Positions 1 to 14,445 of a DNA stretch of 64,000 bases are shown here, piece after piece (positions within the stretch are counted from its first letter, which is position 1; every line of letters starts with the position of its first letter). The DNA is from Atopsyche davidsoni. Lineage: Eukaryota > Arthropoda > Insecta > Trichoptera > Hydrobiosidae. The DNA is taken from assembly GCA_022113835.1 (NCBI GenBank), contig JAILWY010000010.1, positions 7,651,501-7,715,500 on the forward strand. The letters run 5' to 3'. The notes under the pieces were generated by a model, which was not told the origin of the DNA, did not search any database, and was given only the letters and a program-made list of their open reading frames with translations. The position numbers were made by a program, and so were the translations under genes.

Positions 1-478
1 TATTATCGCTTATCTAAAATTTCTGAAAAACAAATTTAAATTTAACTGTAAATCGATCTAATGTTTTGATTTTAAATTAAAAACTCTGCTATATCAATAT
101 AATCTGCTATAATATATTCGAATAAAAATACGTTTTTACTAATCTTACACAATAAATTATTTTTAATTGAAAAAAAAACTTTGACTGATCGACGATCACT
201 AGAGAATAACTTTCGGGTTCCATAACAATCGACCGACAGTTATATATTCGTTAAAATGATCTAATACTGTAAGAGTTGTCACATACAATTTAATTTTAAC
301 CTTGTAAAATGACGGATGATCTGAATTTTTTACGAAAATAACAGTTAAACTTTCCCTAAAAAATATAAATGACGCAAATGTGACGTAAATTTAATACAAG
401 TATAATTGTCAGTATTATACGCCCAACAATTTTAATGGAAGAATAATTATCAAAAAATAAAACATTCCAGCTGAAAAT
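1..478. other. AT-rich DNA, nothing recognised
   Basis: No gene, repeat or RNA seen. Confidence 0.6.
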
Positions 479-780
479 CTCGCTGGGAAGCACAGTATGT
501 TCAATGCGTCTACTCCCAGCGAGTTCCAGTGTGACTCATTGTTCACCACTCACATGCTGTCGCCACTTCCGAGAGCGCTTTGCAGGTCTCAAACGGAATC
601 ATTTTCAATCGTTTCAGGAGTTCCGCGCCGCACTGCAGCCGCCCTGAGCGCGTGCGGAGGCTTCGTGAGCATCAGGGCGGCCACAGGAGGTGCTCAAACC
701 CCAACTCTTCCGTCTGAACCCGGCATAAATCCGAAAAAAATATATCACCAAAAGAGTCTCGTTTGCTATTAAGTTTTACG
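479..780. other. GC-rich island with 10-bp inverted repeat
   Basis: CTCGCTGGGA (479-488) and TCCCAGCGAG (514-523) form a perfect 10-bp stem with a 25-nt loop, followed by about 250 bp of GC-rich DNA. The 91-codon open frame here has no recognisable domain. Candidate regulatory element or mobile-element end. Confidence 0.3.
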
Positions 781-2039
781 AAAAATATTTGGATTCATAA
801 TAATTTTTATCACATTTCTATTTTAAGGTTTGCAGTTTTAATAAAAATCACTTTATGATATATGTAACCTTGATGATATAGGCATCAATTGATATCGATT
901 GACCAATTTAATAATATTATGTATAAATTTATAATAAGAAAATGTTCACATATGTTTTCATAAGCTTTTAGTATATTTTAAACAAAATGTTCGCATATTA
1001 TATAAATCCGAAAGCATTTGCTCTGAATTTCAACTACATATCAATTAGAAAATTCAAGAGTTAGTATGTCCATGATTCCGTTCCAGCTTAACTTTCCCGG
1101 CGGTGGCAGTACAAAGCTTCAATAGCCGGTGCACGTGAACAAATGAACGTTTCGCATAGTATCTGCTCCCTGAAATGTGTAATGCGAGAGCTCCTGGAAC
1201 TATGACAGTTACAATTACTGTGTCGGGCGTTTTCTCTCTACAATCTCTTAATAATAGTGTTTAAAGGTAGCGTTGTTCCGAATCGTATGCAAATACGACA
1301 TAAGTTTGCGCGGTAAATATGAGCCGAGCTCGCAAACTGTGTACAACCGCAAGCCCTCGGTAAGCGGCAAACTTATTTCCACGTTTACAATTGAGATTAT
1401 TTTTCTAAGTGGCGGGAATTGCGGTTGAACAAAATCTGTGTTTGTGAAACGCTTTTGCTAAAGAAGGACGTGACAAAGTTGTTTTTGCTTTACGGTGATG
1501 TTGAGCATTTTAAACGATGAACGCGCCGCGCTTCGGAGTGGAAACATATTGTTAATTTACAAAAGCCCACTCTCATTACAGAAATGAAATGTATTTTATT
1601 GTAGGATTATGAAATCGCATTACTCACTTGCATTATCGAGATAATTAAATTAAAGGTATTATCGGACATCGCTGGCTTACGGATACCACAGTACATTATG
1701 GTTTTTGCGGTTTATTGTTTATATACGAATAAGCCAAATTTCAACAGAACAAGATAAATCTTCAGTATCTATTTTATTGAAAACAAATCCTCTTGCTATC
1801 CCAGTGTGGTCACAAATAATTTTTGTTTATCATATTTGGCTATTACTTACGTCTTATTGATAAAACAACTTGTTTGTTTGTTTTTATCTTGTATTTTACC
1901 CATTATTTATTTACATAAAACCATATTGAAACCAAACTATTAGTTTCAATATTGTTTTTATGTTTGGTGCAAATACAAAATAAAACCTTTATCGCAATCT
2001 TTCAACGTCCCCAAGTTTCTAAACATCCTTACAAGAACT
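781..2039. other. AT-rich DNA with one small GC-richer patch
   Basis: A patch at about 1080-1200 has GGTGCACGTGAAC near 1128 (CACGTG). A further GC-richer stretch covers about 1320-1370. Nothing coding. Confidence 0.5.
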
Positions 2040-2470
2040 AAAAAAACGATCGTTCCCAAAGCAGCCGATCATGCCAACGAGTGTCGCGCGGTAGAATTTC
2101 CACAACAAAAACACCCTTTGTCATAGGCAAACTTTTCCCTCCGCCCTCACATTCCCGAGATGAATTCCCGCTTTTTCCCCGGCTTTTTGCCGGCTGATAA
2201 GTATGCGTGCGACCGTAAAGTGAGTGTCTCCACTCGCCTGTCGCATGTGGTTAATTTCCCTTCGATCCGAAAGATTCCCCGACACCTCCGCAGTACTACG
2301 TGATACTCCCACAATATGCAAATTGTCCCGACCTGGGGCCGGGGTTATAGGAAATCACGCAGGACGAAGTGATGGATGATCCCCCAGGAGCAAGAAGGCC
2401 CCTTCGACGACCGCCGGTGTATATTTGAATAAGAATTCGACAGCGTTGTATGCACGACACGCCTTTGGGA
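2040..2470. other. GC-rich island
   Basis: About 430 bp of mixed, non-repetitive, GC-richer sequence in AT-rich flanks. It includes a CATGTG E-box near 2246 and a short hairpin CCGGCTTTTTGCCGG near 2180. No coding content recognised. Candidate conserved non-coding element. Confidence 0.3.
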
Positions 2471-4933
2471 AACTTTGAAATATTTTTTCGATTCGTTGTT
2501 ATTCGCGCGCGGGTTTCCGGCCGACGTTAGAACGTGTTAAGATATATTTGTGATACACGATCCCTTGGCGGTTTTGCTTTATTTTTCCGTTTTGTTTCCT
2601 ACATGTGCGCTCCAGAATGTACTGTTTATACCATTTTGTTAATACATTATTAATAGCGCTCTTCGAAACTTTCGCAAAAATAAGACATTTATAAAAATAC
2701 AAAACTTTTTGCATTATTTATTTTAATAAATGGTTATTATCATTTATACTAAACAGAATTAAATATTATCTTGGAAAATACAGTTAATCTTTTTTTTTAA
2801 ATTTTTCTTATTCAATTTTATTCTACCGAATATATTTTTAAACATCTATAAGAACGAATAAAATCATTTTTAATAAGCTACATTATAAAAATTATTTAAG
2901 TTAAATAAAGTTTCTTACTCATCCTATTTTGATAAGTATTTATTAAATGGAAGCAGCATCTTTCCCATTCTAGTAAATAAATTGCAAAACACCAGCCGAG
3001 ATAAAGCTGTTTGGTTTTGATTCTCTGAGGAAACAATGTCAGAGAAGCATATTCTCTTTACAAACGAGCGTGATTTTATAGCTTGTCGTATCAACCTGTT
3101 TTATTTTGCCCATCAAATATCTGATAACATGAAACAAAAATAAAAAAATGGAAACGTTCTGTGCAAAAAGATTTAACGGCTGCTTTTATGGTTTAGTTTA
3201 TGGTGGAAGTAATTTCAGAACGAGGCTTTGCTTTATATGGATTGAAAGGTTTTCTCCGTCCCGGTAGTTATTTGACAACGTGAATAAGTTCGGTTAAATG
3301 TAGGAGAGAACCGAAGAAACTTCTCTAGGGTTTGTCACGTATTATATTATTCTTCGAGAGTATAACGGACTAGCTTATATTACTTTGTTTACGAATCACT
3401 TCTAGGACGAGGCATATAAGTCTAAAGAAATGTGTTACTCTTGTCATTAAATCCAATTGTCTGCGTAATGTTATTTTCTATACTTCGTGTGATTTCTATG
3501 TGACTTTTTATCTTTTTATTCAATTATGACTAAAATTAAGATTATAAATATTTCTATTGAATCGGGAAACTTTTGGCTGCAATTCCTCACTTGAATCAGT
3601 AAGTATTAACCTATAAGAGAAACTAAATAATTAACATTAAAATAATCCAAAGATTAATGACTTGTTTTATATTATAAATAGAAAATAATCAGCTTAAATA
3701 CTTATCAAATCATTCTTTCAAAAATTGTTGAGAAAAAGATATTAGAACATATTTCTGCACATATCACATGAGCAGTTAAAATAAAAGACGTAGAGAGTTC
3801 AAGAGTATGTTTTGAAAGTACACAAATTCTGAGTCAAGTTCAATTGTCATTATTACCCATAAAAATAAAGCAATTAGTAATATCTGTATATATGTACTGG
3901 ATTCTTTTTATTTATTTATTTTAACATATCACAAGCGACAGCAAAAGGTGTCGAAGCGTTACCGTAATAAAAGCCCAAAACGATTACAGTAAATAGCTTT
4001 TTAAACAGCCACGTCAAAACGCCACAATATCGCCACACGTTAATTTCAGACAGTATTGCACCTCTAACCTCTGTAAACTTTAAACGTTAAATGAAAACCC
4101 ATTAGCATCACTAGTAAATTGAATAACAAGGTTGCATGCAGGATTTATTTTTTTGAGGTGTCACTTTTTCATTAAAAAATGTACCTCTCTTTCATGAATA
4201 TTCGAAAAATAAACTGAGTAAAATTAAATGAAAACTTGAGCGCGGCTTGTTTTAAAAACGGTATGAAGATAAATTCTTAAAACGATACATTTTTCAATTT
4301 AATATTTGAATATTATTTCAAATCAAAATTTTGTTTTTATAAATTCACTTTAATAAATATTCATTGAAAAATTGAATTAATCTGAAAATTATTCAATAAT
4401 GTTCACATTTCAATAACCTCAACTAAACTGTTCTTAATGGCGTGTATTTAAAAACTACAATTAGGCATCATCACAAAATTGTAATCGCATCCATATAAGA
4501 TTCAAATACACATATTATTGACAATAATACAATATTAATATGTTAACATCTATGTATCACCTAATATGTTAACATCAATACCAAGACAACCTCCCCAGCA
4601 GCCCAGAAGGCTGTAGCAGCAGCCCAAACCATATGGCTTCGTGAGGAAACCCCCCAATGGTACGAGATACGTGATACTGTACGTTTTTATATTTTTCACA
4701 TTCACAAACTAACCTAACCTAACTTTCAAACTTCACCCTGACAAATTTGATACTCTCTATACAATAAAATCCGCGAATCAATTTCATTTGAAATTAACAT
4801 AGTTTTCAAATCCCAAACGCGCAAACTTAAACTCTTATCTAACCGAAAGCATAACGATAAAATCAACCCCGCTGATGACATAAAAATATAAAAAATAATA
4901 ATAATTTACAAAAATTTGATCGCGTCGTAAATA
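2471..4933. other. AT-rich DNA
   Basis: No gene recognised. A GC-richer scrap at 4586-4680 precedes the Penelope-like remnant. Two CCTAA units (about 4711-4722) resemble the insect telomere repeat but are too few to call. Confidence 0.5.
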
Positions 4934-5560
4934 ACACTAACGCAATTTTTTTTAACCCTGGAGGTTGGAACCCTCGTAAAGGGTTTAAAGCACTGCCCAA
5001 ATTTTGAAGTCACCAGCAGTGACTTTGAAAACTTGGCCATCGATCTCGATATCGCTCTTACCGATTTAATTTCTAAACTTATATGTATGCGCGACCCCGG
5101 GAAAGATTTTTAGAAATAAACCCCATCTAAATTTGATATAGACATACAAAACATTTAAACAATCAAACGTAAAACCATAGACCACGACCTAATCGTTTCG
5201 AAAGCCGATAAAACCAATACTGTTGTTAACTAAGAAAAATCTACTGACATTAATGAAATGGACGTCGTACTTTCTGGCCCAAACTTCAAAATACTGACTT
5301 AAGACCCTACCATAAAATAAAATAATAGTTTAAAATCAGCCATCAACTCTGGTAGCATTGTTGTCAACGATTTCGAAAAATCTTAGTCCCTCCAAATGAA
5401 TCCGCAATGCCCGATACTTTGTGGACTTCTCAAAATCCTCAAAGCAGACTCATCATTACGACCCTTAGTTTCTTAAGCCCCAGTAGCCAGTTTTAAATTG
5501 GCTAAGAAAGTAAACAATTATTTACCTAATTGCTTGTTATTATATAAATTCTCACTCAGT
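4934..5560 (+). pseudogene. Penelope-like retroelement reverse transcriptase fragment
   Basis: One forward frame (codons starting at positions such as 4979 and 5180) gives recognisable pieces in the right order. These are LVKGLKHCPNF near 4973, which matches the LSKGL.. N-terminal motif of Penelope-like RTs; DHDLIVSKADKTNTVV at about 5180-5227 (family KADKGNTVV); and CPILCGLLKILKA...LRPLVS at about 5411-5472 (family YGLPKIHK...LRPIVS). At least five in-frame stops are present, but no frameshift breaks the roughly 600 nt. The catalytic YxDD region is not visible. No GIY-YIG domain is seen. The assignment rests on motif memory; other RT families with the same motifs remain possible. It is a dead remnant. 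Confidence 0.7.
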
Positions 5561-8041
5561 TTGATAATGCCAACGTGAAAGGTTGGCGAAACCGGTCACC
5601 AATAAAAATTTACATGTTGAAAAATCACTCAAGAATTATATTTTAAATATTAGGAATTCCACCAAGTAATCTCTGTTAAAAACAATGATTATTTTAATAA
5701 TAAAGAGGTAGTGAGATACCTTCATCAAAGAATATATTGTCATTTACACCTTAAAAAGTTTATATTTTCAGTATAAGGCTATTCGAATCGTATAAACGCA
5801 ATATGAAATAATATTGTAAGTCTACAGTTTATTTAATAATTCATAATTTTTCTAGCTTTTTCAGTTCTCTCAGTGGCTGCTACCATCGACTCTTAACTGA
5901 GAGTTCGCTGCTTTGATGCTTACCATGATTGATAATTATCAACTTGACGTTTACGTCAAGGGTGTTTTCATTTACTCGCAAAAGATTCTGTTAAAAATAC
6001 GGATTGAGGACATGATTAAGCATCAGAACATGAATCATCTTTTATTTAAACAATTTCCTCTCCTGAAGTAACAAAATTTACAAATATCATAAAAAATACA
6101 ACGCTGCAAGGATAAGACCCAAAAGCCTCCTTCTAGGTGGCACCAGAGTTTTAAAAGCTTGCGCATATCTACGTCTAAGTTGAGCAGAACATTAATATAT
6201 AAGCGAAAAATCCTTATAACCGTGGGGCAAGTGACTCACAGGTGCCGCTCTTTTACTTTTACTATAAAACCGACATTTTTAAAACTTCACTTAATGCCCG
6301 AAGTTGCCGACGTACCTGCCCTCATACTTTGCACATTCCTACTTTATTTCTTCCTCACTGTGAGATATTTACTTAAAACTGGGCGGAATGTCTGAAACAC
6401 TACATCTTAAGACACTGGGGGAGCTGCAGTAGACTCCCCTAGTTTTGCAATATTTTTATACGGACATATTTCAAACACTTGCTGTAATCTTCTAACTACT
6501 TTATAATTAATTAAAAAGTTTGCTTTCGCTGTGACATCAGATCTGATCTTATAACAGAATATTAATAAACTTAAAATAAACCCGACGAAGACTTTATTTT
6601 GCATTACTTAAATTATTTAAAAATATCAAATAAACTCAACCGTTTTTTTACTCCCAAAATTAGGTCCGATGGATTTTTACACTGATCAAAAGAAAAATAG
6701 AAGCTGCCACATGTCTGAGACTTAGTTTCTTCTACCTTAACTAGAAAAGCAATTAATCAGCACCGATTAACTACCGCAAAGTGAGTGTGAACAATCTCTT
6801 GGATGGCCATTTTTCTATCGTGTCATTCATACAATTTTATTAAATATATATCATAAATTCAAAGTGAATACAATTTAATAAAAAAAATACATTTTATTAT
6901 AAACGCAAGCTTCCAAAAACTCTAAGACTCTTAACATTTACATAATAAATTATAAACATTTATGTTTTACATGTACATATACGTTTTCAAATAACCTACT
7001 ATATTTAACAATTTATAATGCTTAGATTTCCGTTCATTTCAAAGCTTGTTTTGATCTTAGAGATGATTTATGTAAGCATTATGAAAAATATATCTTAAAT
7101 AAATCTTTATCTTCACGTCAGAAACCACCAGTGCTCTTCTCGATAATGTTCTCCCTATAGTTAAGGGGAATACGACTTCAGCAAATATTCCAGCTATTCT
7201 TGTAACATCTCGATGTTACAATTTAAGGTATTCTTAGATTAAATTTCACAAATATACAAATAAATAAAATGAATGAAAATGACAAGTTTACTCGGAATTA
7301 AAATAAGACGATGAAATAACATTAATTCGTACGTGAAATTATAATAAATATGCTCAAACTGTTTTCATTCTGGAATTGAGGTAAAAGTCTTATTAAATTA
7401 TCTCTGGGAAAGGGGAGAATACACATTATTAATTCCGTAGTAAAGCATAATTTATGTCGCAGGGTAGATAAAATAAACGGCAGATACGTAAAATCGCTGT
7501 TTATAAAATAAGAATTGATTTATTATAATGGGTGTTACAAAAGAAACTGACTACTTTGAATTTCCGCCATCTTGCACGCGTGAGGCTGAAATTTATAAAT
7601 TTGGCATGTGTGGGATAAAGATACGAACTTAATACAGTAAAGCAGAAACAAAAAATTAAAACAAGAGAGTCGTTGCAGACATATTTATGACCATGGTTGT
7701 TTTTTTATAATATTTGATGCGATAAAAAATATAGCTTCGGTTCCAGTTATACTCGTAAAAAGATGATTATATTGAAAGTCTTTCAACAGCTTCTATCTTT
7801 TTTTTTAATAAATAAATCTAACTTTTTTCGACGTAATATTATATATTTATAAAAAATATGTATTTTGTTAATTTGCTAAAGGGTATGCAATTAAACTCCT
7901 TTTTTTTTTAGAGTACATTGTGTGAGATAAATATATCAATAATATATATACATATATAACTACATAAGTGAATACGTGTTACTAAGTAAGGTAGTGTATA
8001 ATATTAAACATACAGATGTACAGTAAACACCATTGAGCTCT
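5561..8041. other. AT-rich DNA
   Basis: No convincing gene. Short open frames (for example 78 codons at 6159-6395) lack domains. The first few hundred bases may hold unrecognisable continuation of the Penelope-like element. Confidence 0.5.
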
Positions 8042-8164
8042 TTACGTAACATCCACCATCTTCCCAAGTAGGTTCCTGGTGTGTTCTGGAGGAGCAGAGT
8101 GGTGCCGGTTACTGACTCCTTTGATCTTGGAAGCGAGAAGTGCAGCAGGGCGCCGCCTTATCAT
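8042..8164 (-). other. coding-like patch, possible orphan terminal exon (40 codons)
   Basis: A GC-richer block in AT-rich DNA. The minus strand is open from ATG at 8164 to TAA at 8042, reading MIRRRPAALLASKIKGVSNR and ending LLGKMVDVT. The frame stays open eight codons further upstream to a TGA. Composition and codon pattern look protein-like, but I do not recognise the sequence. No second exon could be linked; it may be a terminal exon of an unseen gene, a transposon scrap or chance. Confidence 0.25.
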
Positions 8165-8839
8165 GGCGAGGAATCCTCGGCTCCCTCTTCAGACATCAGA
8201 TGTACTTCAGGGTGTTAAAGGTGAAAAGTATTCATCGTAGTTGATGGAAGATACACATTTTAGTCTGCCTAGGCGGTACTTAAAAAACTTATAAAGTGCA
8301 TATGAATGGAAAACATTTATAAGGAATAGTTTATTACCTAACTGCCATAAAACAAAGTTCTCGATTGTCGAATCATATTTAGGGATTGTTCTCATTTCAT
8401 GTTAGGCAAAAAGTATAGAAAAATTAAAAATGTTTTTTGGTATTTTAATAGAGATAAGATAATCGCCAGTTTAAAATCCATATATATATATATTGGGATA
8501 TTATAGGTAGTATAAGTATTGGTACATATATTTTGGTAAAAATGAAAAATGACGTTTTATAAGCAAGGTATTTGTCATAATTTGTAAATATACTTGTTTT
8601 AAATATGACACGGTTTGTGAGGGGTTGGCTGCTCACTCCTTTATTATAACTATTTCCGGATATGCTGTCTTTGGCGATAATCCATACCCAAGGTATGGCT
8701 TCACGAAACCCTTGAAATTTAACATGAATATTTTGCGATCATTACCAAGAAATGTGAGCTAAAGTAATATGCATCGGTAAATTGAGGTGCAAATATATAT
8801 TTACACATTAATATTAATATTATATATATATATATAATA

Positions 8840-11297
<2,458 letters not shown>

Positions 11298-11299
11298 TA

Positions 11300-11329
11300 C
11301 GGTGTGTGCATTAATTTTTTCGGATTTTT
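11300..11329. repeat. mariner left terminal inverted repeat
   Basis: Starts CGGTGTGTGCATTAATTT and matches the complement of 12953-12982 at 29 consecutive bases. It is preceded by TATA, which supplies the TA target duplication; the exact first base (11298 or 11300) is ambiguous because TA is repeated. Confidence 0.9.
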
Positions 11330-11825
11330 TTGTGAAATTGGAGCTTTATTATAAAAAATTGGTACAATATATTCTATTCAAAGTATTGTCCATCGCTAGC
11401 CACTACTTTTTTCCATCTTTCGGGTAAATTATGGATTCCATCCCAAAAGAACTGTTCGTCTTTTGAAGCCAAGAAAGAATCAACCCATTTTTCTATTCCC
11501 TGTTCAGAAGTAAAGCGTATTCCAGAAAGGGCATTCTGCATCGATCGAAACAAGTGGTAGTCGGAAGGGGCAAGGTCTGGGCTATAAGGCGGGTGAGGCA
11601 GAACTTCCCATCCACTGTTTTCCAAATATGTTTTAACCGGTTGAGCAACATGTGGCCGAGCATTGCCATGATGGAAAATTACAGTTCGCATATTCTGGCC
11701 GTTTTTCTGCCAATTCTCGCTTCAAACGCATTAATTGTTGTCTGTAGAATTCGCCAGTCATAGTTTGGCCTGGTTTCAGCAGCTCATAGTGGATGACACC
11801 CTTCTGATCCCACCAATTTCACAGT

Positions 11826-12268
11826 TTCGCCGTTGTATTAAAGTGTTGTGTAAATGATGGTATCAGGTTCACCAGGAATGGTTGAGGTGGCACCAACTTC
11901 TTCAATCTCTTTGGTAGGGAAACAATCAGAAGGCGGCGAAAGAATTGGCTATGTTCTTTATTAGGAACTACAATTAGGAATACAGAGTTACCACGTCAAA
12001 AGGTACCAGAGGAGTGCTCTCGAGGGGACTGAGGGTCGACCTTTTATAGGGCGATGTGCGTGCCTCCGCAACATCCATTGGAATGTGCAGCGTCTGGGGT
12101 GTCTGCTATCATTTTTGCTGATAAGGGAACCTCTTCTCTGATGAGTAAACAATATTGCATTGTCTACTCTTGTTACCAGAGGAATGGCACATTCATGTCT
12201 GCGAATGTGGGGTGATTGACACTTGTCACAATAGCAAAGAATGTGGGGTGATTGGCATCGCCACAACA
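11826..12268 (-). mobile_element. solo-LTR-like insertion inside the mariner
   Basis: Mariner homology stops at about 11825 and resumes at 12269. On the minus strand the insert begins TGTTGTGG (12268) and has a matching CACAACA at 11851-11845, giving TG...CA ends with a 7-bp inverted terminus. It contains a TATA box (CCTATAAAAGG near 12045) and AATAAA near 11960, in the order expected for an LTR promoter and polyA site. No retroelement genes are present, so a solo LTR left by recombination is the simplest reading. Nineteen extra bases (11826-11844) beyond CACAACA, and only a possible 4-bp ACAG duplication, leave the right end unresolved. Confidence 0.6.
12203..12254. repeat. 16-bp direct repeat, period 36, inside the LTR-like insert
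   Basis: GAATGTGGGGTGATTG occurs at 12203-12218 and 12239-12254, near the 5' end of the LTR in its own orientation (U3-like position). Duplicated U3 motifs can be enhancer repeats; that role is inferred. Confidence 0.7.
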
Positions 12269-12952
12269 GCATTACCTTGGCGCCATGAATATTTGGCTTG
12301 GCTGTCGATGTTGATGCATGTCCGGGCTTACCTCATGATTTTTTACGCTTCGGTTGTCGTAGTAGATCCATTTTTCATCACCAGTGACGATACGGTGCAA
12401 AAACGACTTCTTTTTGTGGCGTTCAAGCAGCATTTCCGAAATGCAAAATCGCCTTTCGACGTCTCTCTGCTTCAATTCAAGTGGCACCCAATTTCCTTGC
12501 TTTCGAATCATCCCCAATGCTTTTAAGCGTTTCGAAATTGTTGCTCGATCAACTCCCAATGATTTTGTGAGTTCTGCTTACGTTTGACACGAGTCTTTAT
12601 TGAGCAATGCCTCTAATTCTTCATCTTCGAATTTTTTTGGTTGGCCTAGACGTTCTTTGTCATCCACATCGAAATCACCATTGTTAAAGCGACGAAACCA
12701 GTTCTCACATGTTTTTTGCGATGAAGCATGTTCACCATAAACTTCACACAGCAATCGGTGACTTTCAGAAAAGTAAAGCTTCCCGCAAATTGCGTTTTGT
12801 TGGTACAAATGTTGAAATGTTGAGAGCTCAAAAAAAAATGTTGTGTACACTTCAGCGATATGACATATACTGAAAATAAAAGCGCAATAATGACTCTTCA
12901 CAATGAAATGTTAAAGTATAGTCTGATGCGATTCAATACTAGTAAGAGTAAA

Positions 12953-12982
12953 GAAAATCCGAAAAAATTAATGCACACACCG
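12953..12982. repeat. mariner right terminal inverted repeat
   Basis: Complement of the left repeat, ending GCACACACCG and followed by TATATA. This is the 5' end of the element relative to the transposase. Confidence 0.9.
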
Positions 12983-12984
12983 TA

Positions 12985-13479
12985 TATAAAAAAGATAAGT
13001 ATTCATTTAAAACAAATCAAGAATATTTGCCTCGTTGTAAGCGCCAATAAAAACTTTATATGTAAAAAAAACTCAAACTATATATATGATATATAAAATA
13101 ATTGTTAAGTTTTACTATTCACAAAAATTTGTGACTGGCCATCATTGCTAAATAGTTCAAGAACTCAATGCAAACGGACAAAATTAACGTACGTATAATC
13201 ATATTATACACACATAGAAACATTGATCAACATAATTATAAATAGCTTTAGATTTTGTTATTTGAGTAAAAACTTATTTATTTTGAAATATCAGTTAAGG
13301 TTTCTCATTGAAATAAACTTTTTTTATATAAAATTACGTAAAACCAAGTGGTAAAACGGCATAGTTGTATTCAATCACGCTCTTGTACCTTATTTACCAA
13401 ATATTTCGTCAACAATACTAGTAACTACGCAAATTAGAAACTAGTCGCAGGTAATCACTCACCAATTATTACTTGTAAA
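12985..13479. other. AT-rich DNA, nothing recognised
   Basis: Right flank of the mariner; no signal. Confidence 0.55.
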
Positions 13480-13690
13480 TTGATTATCGAACACCGCATT
13501 GCCGATTTGTAACAACAAATGAAACAGTACTCATTCCCACGGTAGGGGAGCCTGGCCCCATTGACAACTTATTTCAAATCCGAAACTTCTGCGATAATAA
13601 CACACTTGTGCACGAACACGGGAGCGGGACGGAAGAAACTTCCTATCTCCCTTGTCCAACTGCTGAAACCACCCGGACACTGCGCCACAA
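13480..13690. other. GC-rich island
   Basis: About 200 bp of GC-richer unique-looking sequence (GGGGAGCCTGGCCCC-like core near 13547) between AT-rich stretches. No ORF or RNA recognised. Confidence 0.2.
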
Positions 13691-14049
13691 ATGATTTAAG
13701 TACTATTTGATAAGCACAAAATATGCGATGAAGCATATATTGTATATTTCAAAAGCATAATATCAAAATGTACGTTCCCTAAATATATTCAATTTATAAA
13801 TCGCTATCCTCAATCCACATGTGTGAACCGGCGATCGCGGTTCCAGCATATTATTCTCCCGCATTGATCCGCAGTTTGTATAATACAAAAAATAGTTATT
13901 AAATCAACTAGCAATGAATGCTGAACTCAGGTAGGTTGGGTGAGTTTCTCTTCGGTTAGCGAACAATGGGTTTTGCCAGTCGTACTGCATATTTACACAT
14001 CCCAAAGAAATACATTTCAGTTAATCTGATTTTAGGTATCTGATTGAGA

Positions 14050-14445
14050 TATCCTCCCCGTTTTTCCTATTCTGTTACTTGTGCATGACTGATACTCTGT
14101 ACCCTGAGCATGTGTAAAGGATCGGTAATGTAGTAGCAAACTTGGAATGATTATGTAAGGATGAGCTCTGGAAGTACCTTGTTGAGGTGGGATGGCTCCT
14201 GCTATTGTCTCTGCAGCCTGCTGCAAAGCTTTGTAAGGAAATGATTATATAATAATGTTATTAGGCAGCAGCAATACGTAGACTTTTCTTTCCAATATAA
14301 ACCTGCGGTGTAGAAGGACCCGGGTCTTACTATACTATTTTCCCCTTAGAAAACCATGTACATTAGCTCAGCATGAGTATATGCTTTGCTCAGTAAAATG
14401 GTCGCCAACCTCCTCTTAGTAAAGAGAGGAGAGGCACTTGATGAA
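14050..14445. repeat. unnamed dispersed repeat, copy A
   Basis: About 390 bp aligns over nearly its full length, in the same orientation, with 18391-18758. Shared blocks include ATGATTATATAATAATGTTA, GTAGAAGGACCCGGGTCTTA and GTAAAATGGTCGCCAACCTC. It ends with a hairpin-like CTCCTCTTAGTAAAGAGAGGAG. Short open frames on the minus strand (AAETI.GA.PP) are shared with copy B, so it may derive from a larger coding element. No terminal inverted repeats or target duplication found; family not recognised. Confidence 0.75.

Larger units (their letters stand above)
11374..12828 (-). pseudogene. mariner transposase pseudogene
   Basis: The DNA-binding half begins near 12828 (CEVYGEHASS...WFRRFNNGDFD) and continues to ALLNKDSCQT, where CAA-like becomes TAA at 12578-12580. 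The same frame resumes with LGVDRATISKRLKALG and runs through TGDEKW (first Asp at 12377-12379). A 1-nt frameshift lies near 12350, then a TGA in place of the expected Trp. A LTR-like insertion interrupts the gene at 11826-12268, and a TGA sits at 11820-11822. Another frameshift lies near 11690. The second catalytic Asp is Gly (GGC at 11665-11667, HHGNARPH). The third Asp (11560-11562) is intact, 35 codons away, which confirms the DD34D spacing. The start codon is uncertain. Confidence 0.9.
11298..12984 (-). mobile_element. mariner (Tc1/mariner, DD34D type) element, inactivated, with nested insertion
   Basis: Terminal inverted repeats bound a 1.68-kb unit: about 1.24 kb once the internal insertion is removed, a normal mariner size. 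TA dinucleotides flank both ends, as expected for mariner target duplication. The transposase runs on the minus strand (12.8 to 11.37 kb). Its mariner signatures are WVP.EL, TGDEKW, YSPDLAPSDYHLF and a terminal GQYFE. The ends look intact while the coding region does not, so the copy is non-autonomous. Confidence 0.92.

Noticed and set aside
4706..4725. Interstitial telomere repeat (CCTAA)n
   Set aside because: Only two exact units; expected by chance in AT-rich DNA.
12155..12526. 123-codon plus-strand frame
   Set aside because: Antisense to the mariner transposase and the LTR-like insert.
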